Part shown: piece after piece, positions 7,008 through 12,281 of the stretch
Position numbering within the stretch: position 1 is the stretch's first letter
How the letters are laid out: each line of letters starts with the position of its first letter
Source: Lachnospiraceae bacterium
Lineage (GTDB): Bacteria > Bacillota_A > Clostridia > Lachnospirales > Lachnospiraceae
DNA: 12,281 nt
Reading direction: 5' to 3'
Assembly (NCBI GenBank): GCA_009774655.1
Contig: VSOD01000092.1
Coordinates: forward strand, 1-12,281
Notes under the pieces: generated by a model
What the model saw: only the letters and a program-made list of their open reading frames with translations
Database searches by the model: none
What the model was told of the DNA's origin: nothing
Made by a program: the position numbers and the translations under genes

Positions 7008-8696
7008 ATGGCGAGAACCATAGGGATAGGGATTCAGAGCTTTGAAAAAATAATACGCAATCAGTATCTGTATATTGATAAGACATCCTTCATCAGGCAG
7101 TGGTGGGAAAGCGGGGATGACGTGACGCTGATCACGCGGCCGAGACGGTTTGGCAAGACCCTGAACATGAACATGCTGGAGCGTTTTTTGTCGGTCGAGT
7201 ATGCCGGACAGGGGGCATTATTCGAAGGACTGTCCATATGGGAGGATGCAAAGTATCGCGCTCTGCAGGGAACCTGCCCGGTTATTTTTCTGAGTTTTGC
7301 GGATGTGAAGGCGAATTCTTTTGCGATGGCCAGGGAAAAAATCTGTATGCTGATCAGGGAGCTTTACAGCAGGCATGATTTTCTGTTGACCGGAGGAACG
7401 CTGCAGGAAGGAGAACCGGAATTTTTTCGAAGTGTTTTCACAGAGATGACGGACTCCATGGCTTCCTATTCTCTGAAAAACCTGTCAGGCTATCTGTCAC
7501 GCTTCTATGGGAAAAAGGTGATCATTCTGCTGGATGAATATGATACGCCGCTGCAGGAGGCATGGGTGTATGGTTACTGGCAGGAGATGATGGAATTTAT
7601 CAGAGGCCTGTTCAACTCTACATTTAAGACGAACCCGTATCTGGAACGGGCCGTTATGACAGGCATCACACGGGTGAGCAGGGAGTCGATATTTTCCGAC
7701 TTGAATAATCCGGAGGTCGTGACCACCACTTCGGAAAAATACAGGGATTGTTTCGGATTCACTGAGGCAGAGGTATGGGCTGCGCTGCAGGAATGCGGAT
7801 TGTATGAGCAAAGACTGGATGTGAGGGCCTGGTATGACGGATTTCATTTCGGGTCGTGCCGGGATATTTATAATCCATGGTCGATCATAAACTATCTCGA
7901 TAAAAAACGGTTTGCCGCATATTGGGCCAACTCCAGCAGTAATGATCTGATCAACAAACTGATCCGTGAAGGAAGCAGCGAGATCAAAATATCCATGGAA
8001 AATCTGCTAAAGGGAGAGTGCCTGCAGAGGGAAATAGAAGAACAGGTTATCTTCGAACAGTTAGACGACGATGAGAATGCCATCTGGAGCCTGCTGCTTG
8101 CAAGCGGATATCTGAAAGCCGAGAACTGTGTCCTGCAGGAAGACAGCGGGGAGTATCTTTATGAACTGTCCCTGACCAACAAAGAGGTGCAGATCATGTT
8201 CCGGAAGATGATCAAAAAATGGTTTTCCGGTTCCGGAACCGTCTACAACAGCTTTATAAAAGCGATGCTGCAAAATGATGTGAAGAGTATGAATGCCTAT
8301 ATGAACAAAGTGGCACTGGAGACGTTCAGTTATTTTGACAGCGGGAAAAGGCCGTCGAGAGATACGGAACCGGAACGCTTTTACCATGGGTTTGTGTTGG
8401 GACTGATAGTGGATCTGTCAGACCGGTACAGTATCACTTCCAACCGGGAAAGTGGTTTTGGCAGATACGATGTAATGCTGGAGCCGCGCGGGGATGATGA
8501 TGCCGTTATCATGGAATTTAAGATTCACGATCCTGACGTGGAGGATTCATTGGAAGATACGGCGAAAGAGGCGTTGGATCAGATAGAAAGGATGCGCTAC
8601 GCGGCAGCGCTGGAAGCGCGCGGTATAGCAGCGGAGCGAATACGAAAGTACGGTTTTGCAATTGAAGGCAAGCATGTTTTTATCAAAAAAGCATAA
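7008..8696 (+). CDS. AAA-ATPase-like protein with C-terminal PD-(D/E)XK nuclease-fold domain (copy 2)
   Basis: This 562-residue protein is a clear but diverged paralogue of the gene at 4486-6183. Shared blocks in order are LYIDKTSFIR (21-30), RPRRFGKT P-loop (44-51), VIILLDEYD Walker-B-like (171-179), MTGITRVSRESIFSDLNN (217-234), WYDGFHFG (275-282) and YWANSSSND (305-313). The C-terminal nuclease-fold signature is RYDVML (Asp488) with IMEFKI (Glu503, Lys505) and Gln525, so the catalytic set D...ExK looks intact. The ATG has a GGAGGA site and starts 35 bases after the HMA gene. A strong intrinsic terminator lies just downstream, which makes it the last gene of the metal-sensor operon. Coding composition appears more AT-rich than uraA or proA. 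The biochemical role of the family is not established. Its place in a metal-regulated unit is either functional or the result of insertion downstream of an existing promoter. Confidence 0.9.
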   Translation: MARTIGIGIQSFEKIIRNQYLYIDKTSFIRQWWESGDDVTLITRPRRFGKTLNMNMLERFLSVEYAGQGALFEGLSIWEDAKYRALQGTCPVIFLSFADVKANSFAMAREKICMLIRELYSRHDFLLTGGTLQEGEPEFFRSVFTEMTDSMASYSLKNLSGYLSRFYGKKVIILLDEYDTPLQEAWVYGYWQEMMEFIRGLFNSTFKTNPYLERAVMTGITRVSRESIFSDLNNPEVVTTTSEKYRDCFGFTEAEVWAALQECGLYEQRLDVRAWYDGFHFGSCRDIYNPWSIINYLDKKRFAAYWANSSSNDLINKLIREGSSEIKISMENLLKGECLQREIEEQVIFEQLDDDENAIWSLLLASGYLKAENCVLQEDSGEYLYELSLTNKEVQIMFRKMIKKWFSGSGTVYNSFIKAMLQNDVKSMNAYMNKVALETFSYFDSGKRPSRDTEPERFYHGFVLGLIVDLSDRYSITSNRESGFGRYDVMLEPRGDDDAVIMEFKIHDPDVEDSLEDTAKEALDQIERMRYAAALEARGIAAERIRKYGFAIEGKHVFIKKA

Positions 8697-8711
8697 GGGA
8701 TACATTGAAGT

Positions 8712-8752
8712 GGGCAGCTGCATATCGCTTGATATGCAGCTGCCCGCTTTTT
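8712..8752 (+). terminator. Strong Rho-independent terminator of the metal-sensor operon
   Basis: A perfect 15-bp stem has arms 8712-8726 (GGGCAGCTGCATATC) and 8731-8745, with loop GCTT, and is followed by GC and then five T residues (8748-8752). The stem starts 16 bases after the stop codon at 8696. On the opposite strand no T-tract directly follows the hairpin, so it is a poor terminator for uraA. Confidence 0.93.
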
Positions 8753-8822
8753 CCGTATCTATTTCCGTACCTATTTCCGTATCTTTTTCCGTATCTATTT
8801 CCGTACCCTTTTTCCGTATCTT
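8750..8822. repeat. Six-copy 12-bp tandem repeat (minisatellite)
   Basis: The unit TTTCCGTATCTA starts at 8750, 8762, 8774, 8786 and 8798 in strict 12-base register. A sixth copy starts at 8811 after a one-base insertion at 8810. Variants are TTTCCGTACCTA, TTTCCGTATCTT and TTTCCGTACCCT. The array starts within the terminator's T-tract and ends five bases before the uraA stop codon. Period 12 keeps any reading frame, but neither strand gives a credible gene here. Copy number could vary between strains. Confidence 0.9.
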
Positions 8823-8826
8823 CTGT

Positions 8827-10206
8827 TTATGATTTCTGTTTCTTCTGCGGATTGAAGCTGACGCCCCGGTTGATATCCCCGCTCGGATTCTCACCGAAGA
8901 TGTAGTCATTGCCGGGCAGGACAGCATTCAGAAGAATGCCCGCCAGCGCGGCAAGAGCCAGGGAAGTCAGGGTGACGGATGTGCCGCCCACCGTAAAGGT
9001 AAGACCGCCAGAAAAGCCGAGTCCGCATACGAGGATCACAGCGGCGATGACCAGGTTTCTGGATTTTGTGAAATCTACTTTGTTTTCCACCACGTTCCGG
9101 ATGCCGATCGCGGATATCATACCGTAAAGGATGAAGCTGACACCGCCGATGATGGCCGAAGGCAGAGAACCGATGATGGCTGACATCTTGGGGATAAAGC
9201 TGAGGATCACAGCGTAGAGCGCCGCCAGGCGAATCACCTTGGGATCGAAGACGCCGCTTAATTCCAGAACGCCGGTATTCTCTCCGTAAGTTGTGTTGGC
9301 CGGGCCTCCGAACATGGCGGAAAGGGAAGTGGCAAGGCCGTCGCCCACCATGGTGCGGTGCAGGCCGGGATCTTCCAGATAGTTTTCGCCTACTGTAGCT
9401 GAAATGGCAGAGATATCGCCGATATGCTCCATCATGGTAGCCAGTGCGATGGGCGCCATGACAAGGATCGCCGTCACGTCGAATTTACAAAGAAGGAAGG
9501 GCGGCAGTCCCACGAAGGAGGATGCGGCTACGCCGGAAAAGTCCAGGATCGCGCTGCCGTCCGCGTTGGTAAAGCCAAGCGCATTCATGATCAGTGCGGC
9601 CGCGTAGGAGATCACCACGCCAAGCAGGATGGGGATGATTTTCCACATGCCCTTACCCCAGATGTTGAAGACGATGATCACCGCCAGTGCGATCAGCGCC
9701 AGCAGCCAGTTGGAGGAGGCATTGTTCACGGCGGAAGGTGCAAGGCTTAAGCCGATACAGATGATGATCGGTCCCGTCACCACCGGCGGCAGGAAACGCA
9801 TGACTCTCTCCACCAGTTTGATGACCACGGCGAGGATCAGATATAACAGGCCGGCCACTACGATGCCGCCGCAGGCATAGGGCAGCTTCTCCCCGTAGGT
9901 CATATCGGCGAAGATACCGGTGTCAAGTTCGGCAACCGTGGCGAACCCGCCCAGAAATGCGAAGGAGGAACCGAGGAATGCCGGCACTTTTAACTTCGAG
10001 CAGACATGGAAAAAGAGGGTACCGATTCCTGCAAAAAACAAAGTAACCTGAATCGAAAGTCCCTCTCCGTTAAAATAGCTGTTGACCAGGATCGGTACCA
10101 GGATCGTAGCACCGAACATTGCGAACATATGCTGCAGACCGAGCAGCAGCATCTTTGGGATGCCGAGGCTTCTGGCATCGCGGATTGCTTCATAGTTGTT
10201 ACTCAT
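8827..10206 (-). CDS. uraA: Uracil permease (NCS2/UraA family proton symporter)
   Basis: The 459-residue inner-membrane transporter has the 14-helix NCS2 pattern. ATG at 10206 is preceded by AGAAGGGAG at good spacing. An upstream in-frame codon at 10281 would put the promoter inside the coding region, so I rejected it. LLGLQHMFAMFGATILVP (21-38) and VPAFLGSSFAFLGG (74-87) are signature segments near the substrate site. MMEHIGD (258-264) supplies Glu260, equivalent to E. coli UraA Glu241. TTYGENTG (305-312) supplies Glu309, equivalent to Glu290. Both bind uracil in that structure. The position of E. coli His245 is Asp264 here. It imports uracil for the phosphoribosyltransferase encoded divergently at 10469, giving a salvage pair. 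No clear terminator follows it. Family assignment is secure; uracil rather than another nucleobase is supported by the Upp neighbour. Confidence 0.94.
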   Translation of the reverse strand: MSNNYEAIRDARSLGIPKMLLLGLQHMFAMFGATILVPILVNSYFNGEGLSIQVTLFFAGIGTLFFHVCSKLKVPAFLGSSFAFLGGFATVAELDTGIFADMTYGEKLPYACGGIVVAGLLYLILAVVIKLVERVMRFLPPVVTGPIIICIGLSLAPSAVNNASSNWLLALIALAVIIVFNIWGKGMWKIIPILLGVVISYAAALIMNALGFTNADGSAILDFSGVAASSFVGLPPFLLCKFDVTAILVMAPIALATMMEHIGDISAISATVGENYLEDPGLHRTMVGDGLATSLSAMFGGPANTTYGENTGVLELSGVFDPKVIRLAALYAVILSFIPKMSAIIGSLPSAIIGGVSFILYGMISAIGIRNVVENKVDFTKSRNLVIAAVILVCGLGFSGGLTFTVGGTSVTLTSLALAALAGILLNAVLPGNDYIFGENPSGDINRGVSFNPQKKQKS

Positions 10207-10230
10207 GATAAATCTCCCTTCTCGAAAATG

Positions 10231-10250
10231 TATAGATTGATAACCTATAG
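10231..10250. promoter_or_regulatory. CTATAG palindrome plus inverted repeat at the uraA start point
   Basis: On the - strand, CTATAG (10250-10245) begins two bases after the uraA -10 box. It is followed nine bases later by CTATA (10235-10231), so TATAG-N9-CTATA forms an inverted repeat over the transcription start region. A CTATAG core also directly follows the upp -10 box. A shared operator or initiation-region signal is possible; function is inferred only from placement. Confidence 0.45.
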
Positions 10251-10252
10251 AG

Positions 10253-10281
10253 ATTATAAAGACTGCAGTCCTGTTTGGCAA
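10253..10281 (-). promoter_or_regulatory. Sigma-A promoter of uraA
   Basis: On the - strand, TTGCCA (10281-10276, 5 of 6 matches) and a perfect TATAAT (10258-10253) are separated by 17 bases. The spacer contains a perfect 10-bp palindrome GACTGCAGTC (10261-10270). The predicted leader is only about 40 bases, which excludes a typical PyrR attenuator or riboswitch. Confidence 0.85.
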
Positions 10282-10344
10282 GTAAATTTATGATAAAAGC
10301 GCAGGAGCCGATCACTAAAAGTCAGGGAAAACAGTTAAAAGTTG

Positions 10345-10373
10345 TTGACTTAAACGTCAGAAATCATTACTAT
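10345..10373 (+). promoter_or_regulatory. Sigma-A promoter of upp
   Basis: TTGACT (10345-10350, 5 of 6 matches) and TACTAT (10368-10373, 4 of 6) are 17 bases apart. Transcription should start near 10380, leaving an untranslated leader of roughly 90 bases that carries a short leader ORF. The promoter points away from uraA, and about 63 bases separate the two -35 boxes. Confidence 0.75.
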
Positions 10374-10383
10374 CTATAGATAG
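10370..10383. promoter_or_regulatory. Perfect 14-bp palindrome over the upp -10/+1 region
   Basis: CTATCTATAGATAG (10370-10383) is identical to its own reverse complement. It covers the end of the -10 box and the start region of upp, a classical place for a repressor. Its CTATAG core (10374-10379) recurs at the uraA start point. No regulator gene for it is visible in the window. Confidence 0.55.
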
Positions 10384-10391
10384 GAGTAATC

Positions 10392-10472
10392 ATGACCTTT
10401 TTGCGGGAGCACCCCGTCGGGATCAGGAGTGAAGCAGGAGAGACGAAGAAAAGAAGAAAAGAGGACAAATGA
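10392..10472 (+). CDS. Possible 26-residue upp leader peptide, overlapping the upp start
   Basis: A short ORF begins at ATG 10392 with TAGGAG five bases upstream, a ribosome site at least as good as that of upp. It encodes 26 residues starting MTFLREHPVG and ending KKRRKEDK, highly charged in its second half. Its TGA (10470-10472) overlaps the first upp ATG as ATGA, the classical geometry for translational coupling or termination-reinitiation. Nothing in the peptide looks like an attenuator run of one amino acid. It could be a genuine leader cistron whose translation controls upp, or a chance ORF in a purine-rich leader. Confidence 0.5.
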   Translation: MTFLREHPVGIRSEAGETKKRRKEDK

Positions 10473-11110
10473 TGGAGAAGAGAGAGAACGTATTTATTAT
10501 GGATCATCCGTTGATACAGCACAAGATTTCCCATATCAGGGATATCAGGACAGGGACGAATGAGTTTCGGAAATGTATCGAAGAGATCGCAATGCTGATG
10601 GGATATGAGGCGCTTCGTGATCTGCCTGTGGAGGACGTGGAGGTGGAGACGCCGATCGAGAAGTGCATGACGCCCATGCTGGCCGGTAAGAAGCTGGCGG
10701 TGGTGCCGATCCTGCGGGCGGGCCTTGGGATGGTGAACGGTATCCTGGCGCTTGTGCCGAGCGCGAAGGTAGGGCATATCGGGCTGTACAGGGATCCGGA
10801 GACGCATGAACCTCATGAATATTATTGTAAGCTGCCTGAGCCGATCGACTTAAGGACGATTGTGGTCGTGGATCCCATGCTGGCAACCGGCGGTTCCGGT
10901 TCCGAGGCGGTGGAATTTATCAAACAGCACGGCGGAAAGAACATCAAATTTATGTGCATCATCGCTGCGCCGGAAGGTCTGGAACGGATGAAGAAGGACC
11001 ACCCGGACATTCAGATCTATGTCGGGCATCTTGACCGCTGTCTGAATGAACATGCTTATATCTGCCCTGGTCTTGGAGACGCCGGAGACAGAATCTTCGG
11101 AACCAGGTAA
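10469..11110 (+). CDS. upp: Uracil phosphoribosyltransferase
   Basis: This cytosolic salvage enzyme joins uracil and PRPP to give UMP and pyrophosphate. It has 213 residues from ATG 10469, or 212 from the adjacent ATG 10472. GAGGA (10461-10465) is better spaced for the second, while the first overlaps the leader ORF stop. Signatures are MDHPLIQHKISHIRD (11-25), TPMLAGKKLAVVPILRAGLGM (68-88), the PRPP-binding VVVDPMLATGGS (132-143), AAPEGLE (166-172) and the terminal PGLGDAGDRIFGTR (200-213), which closes the uracil site in this family. The length is close to the usual 208-209 residues. It is divergent from uraA, so import and phosphoribosylation sit together. A lipoprotein gene starts 41 bases downstream with no terminator between, so readthrough is likely. 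Confidence 0.97.
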   Translation: MMEKRENVFIMDHPLIQHKISHIRDIRTGTNEFRKCIEEIAMLMGYEALRDLPVEDVEVETPIEKCMTPMLAGKKLAVVPILRAGLGMVNGILALVPSAKVGHIGLYRDPETHEPHEYYCKLPEPIDLRTIVVVDPMLATGGSGSEAVEFIKQHGGKNIKFMCIIAAPEGLERMKKDHPDIQIYVGHLDRCLNEHAYICPGLGDAGDRIFGTR

Positions 11111-11151
11111 TGAGGCAGTGAAATCTGAATGTATGACCGGAGGAAATATTT

Positions 11152-11853
11152 GTGGAGATTTGGAACAAAGTCCCGGGGGTTCGGGACGTTTTCCGCTGTA
11201 ATAAAAAAGTGATCCTGTGTGCAGTCCTGTTGTGCTGCATCCTGCTTACCGGGTGCGGGCAGGACGAGGAGTTGACCGCGTATCAGGACGACATGAATAC
11301 GTTTTTTGAGCATATCGCGTCTTATCATGAGGGCATGAATGCGATCGACGCTTCCGCCGAAGACGCAAAGATCCAGCTGCTTTCTTATCTGGACCAGCTG
11401 CAGGCGGAGTTTACCTGGATGGCGGAGCTTACTGTGCCGGATCAGTTTTCGGCGGTGGACAGTCTGGCGGACGAGGCGGACGAGAATATGAAACAGGCGG
11501 TCGCGCTTTACCACAGCGCTTATGAGGCGGAGGTCTTTGACGAGCCGACGGCGCAGGCGGCCAGAGAATACTATGACAGGGCGAATATCCGTATTCAGTA
11601 TATCATCTCTATCCTGCATGGAGAGATACCGGAAGGAGAAGGCATCACCTACACGGAGGAGAGCAATATCCTTGGCGGCGGCTATCTGAATAAAGATAAA
11701 GAAGAGGAAGAGCAGGGAGAAGAAAACCCTTCGGGGACAGACGCAGGGACAGATGCGCAGGCCGGAGGGGATGACTTTGACACGGACGATACCGTTTTTT
11801 ATGAAGAACCGGAATCCGATACGACACAGGAGAGTACACAGGGAGATGAATAA
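11152..11853 (+). CDS. Lipoprotein of unknown function with acidic tail
   Basis: I do not recognise a family. The 233-residue protein starts at GTG 11152, chosen because GGAGGA (11139-11144) precedes it at seven bases. After a basic N-terminus (RCNKK, 15-19), residues 20-33 are hydrophobic and lead to a lipobox LLTGC with Cys35, so the mature protein is probably lipid-anchored on the outer membrane face. Residues about 40-157 look helical, with repeated Asp/Glu/Ala-rich stretches that could form a helical hairpin or bundle. From about 181 to the end the chain is low-complexity and very acidic (KDKEEEEQGEEN, DDFDTDD, EEPESD), probably disordered. It begins 41 bases after upp and overlaps the next gene by eight bases, so it is likely cotranscribed with both. 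Localisation is well supported; function is open. Confidence 0.85.
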   Translation: MEIWNKVPGVRDVFRCNKKVILCAVLLCCILLTGCGQDEELTAYQDDMNTFFEHIASYHEGMNAIDASAEDAKIQLLSYLDQLQAEFTWMAELTVPDQFSAVDSLADEADENMKQAVALYHSAYEAEVFDEPTAQAAREYYDRANIRIQYIISILHGEIPEGEGITYTEESNILGGGYLNKDKEEEEQGEENPSGTDAGTDAQAGGDDFDTDDTVFYEEPESDTTQESTQGDE

Positions 11854-12281
11854 ACAGGAATTTCATGCATGGATCAAGGACAGGCCCGTTATTCTGGACG
11901 GAGCCACAGGATCGAACCTGCAGCGCAGGGGAATGTCTGCCGGTGTCTGTCCGGAAGAGTGGATCCTGGAGAATAAAGAAGCGCTGATCGGGCTGCAGCG
12001 GGCTTTTGTGGATGCGGGTACGAACATTGTCTATGCGCCCACGTTTACGGCCAACCGCATCAAGCTGCGGGAGTACGGGCTGGAGGCGCAGACCCGTCAG
12101 ATGAATCTGGCGCTGGTGGCGCTGTCCAGAGAAGCGGTCGAAGACAGGGCGCTGGTGGCGGGAGACATCACCATGACGGGTGTGCAGCTTGCGCCGATCG
12201 GCAGCCTGGATTTCGAGGAGCTGATTGATGTCTATAAAGAACAGATCTCTTATCTGGCAGAGGCCGTCGTAGACCTTCTGG
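11846..12281 (+). CDS. Homocysteine S-methyltransferase-domain protein, 5' part
   Basis: The gene is cut by the right edge, with 145 codons visible. ATG 11846 overlaps the end of the lipoprotein gene by eight bases. GGGAG directly abuts the ATG and AGGAG lies 13 bases upstream, so translation may rely on coupling. The N-terminus has PVILDGATGSNLQRRGM (14-30), PEEWILENKEALI (36-48), DAGTNIVYAPTFTANRIKL (56-74) and GVQLAPIGSLDFEELIDVYKEQISYL (112-137). These match the TIM-barrel homocysteine S-methyltransferase domain (the first module of MetH, also found alone), which methylates homocysteine to methionine at a zinc ion bound by C-terminal cysteines outside the window. Whether this is full cobalamin-dependent MetH, a split MetH module or a stand-alone enzyme cannot be decided here. 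Confidence 0.88.
   Translation, partial: MNKQEFHAWIKDRPVILDGATGSNLQRRGMSAGVCPEEWILENKEALIGLQRAFVDAGTNIVYAPTFTANRIKLREYGLEAQTRQMNLALVALSREAVEDRALVAGDITMTGVQLAPIGSLDFEELIDVYKEQISYLAEAVVDLL

Noticed and set aside
8750..8822. CRISPR-like array
   Set aside because: The units are contiguous 12-mers without spacers; this is a simple tandem repeat. No cas genes are present.
8705..8905. Short + frame encoding FPYL repeats, and a - frame with TEIDTEK repeats at 8547-8927
   Set aside because: Both arise from the 12-bp tandem repeat and the terminator stem; they have no convincing start context and overlap uraA.
10207..10281. N-terminal extension of uraA to an upstream start at 10281
   Set aside because: It would place the TATAAT box, start point and ribosome site inside the coding region. 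ATG 10206 has a good AGAAGGGAG site and gives the normal family N-terminus.
10374..10468. PyrR-binding attenuator in the upp leader
   Set aside because: I find no PyrR-binding consensus and no terminator hairpin with a T-tract. Only short alternative pairings around GGGAGCACCCC and CCCGTCGGG are visible.

Overview
The window looks like a piece of a Lachnospiraceae-type (Clostridia, Bacillota) chromosome. This is inferred from GGAGG-type ribosome binding sites, sigma-A-like promoters, a GC-rich housekeeping background, and family-level gene content: a UraA/Upp pair, ProA, and amplified AAA-ATPase/PD-(D/E)XK genes. The species cannot be named from the sequence alone. All genes read on the + strand except the uracil permease. 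The 5' gene is cut by the left edge and the 3' gene by the right edge. No stretch over 300 bases lacks a gene.

Region 1 (3-3115) holds the end of a UDP-galactopyranose-mutase/amine-oxidase-like flavoprotein. Eleven bases later comes a 728-residue polytopic GT-C-like membrane protein with a large exported N-terminal domain. They look like a cell-envelope glycan pair. Region 2 (3131-6183) is an extended -10 promoter with a tandem repeat and a small palindrome, then proA (glutamate-5-semialdehyde dehydrogenase, proline synthesis), then a closely spaced AAA-ATPase-like/PD-(D/E)XK gene.

Region 3 (6211-8752) is a compact operon. A sigma-A promoter is overlapped by a 14-bp perfect inverted repeat that fits the SmtB/CzrA 12-2-12 operator layout. 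It drives an ArsR/SmtB repressor with a complete alpha-5 metal site, a free-standing CxxC heavy-metal domain protein, and a second paralogous AAA/PD-(D/E)XK gene, closed by a strong intrinsic terminator. The P-type efflux ATPase normally expected next to such a sensor and HMA pair is absent. A six-copy 12-bp tandem repeat fills the space up to the convergent uraA gene.

Region 4 (8827-11110) is uracil salvage. uraA (uracil permease, - strand) and upp (uracil phosphoribosyltransferase, + strand) diverge from a 262-bp intergenic region with one good promoter each. CTATAG-containing palindromes sit just after both -10 boxes. A 26-codon leader ORF has its own Shine-Dalgarno site and ends in an overlap with the upp start codon. 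I see no PyrR attenuator. Region 5 (11152-12281) has a lipoprotein with a strongly acidic tail. It overlaps the start of a homocysteine S-methyltransferase-domain gene that runs off the window.

The best candidates for something new are the metal-sensor operon whose last gene is an AAA/PD-(D/E)XK protein, the recurrence of that family as the 3' cistron of two adjacent unrelated transcription units, and the coupled leader ORF with shared initiation-region palindromes at uraA/upp.
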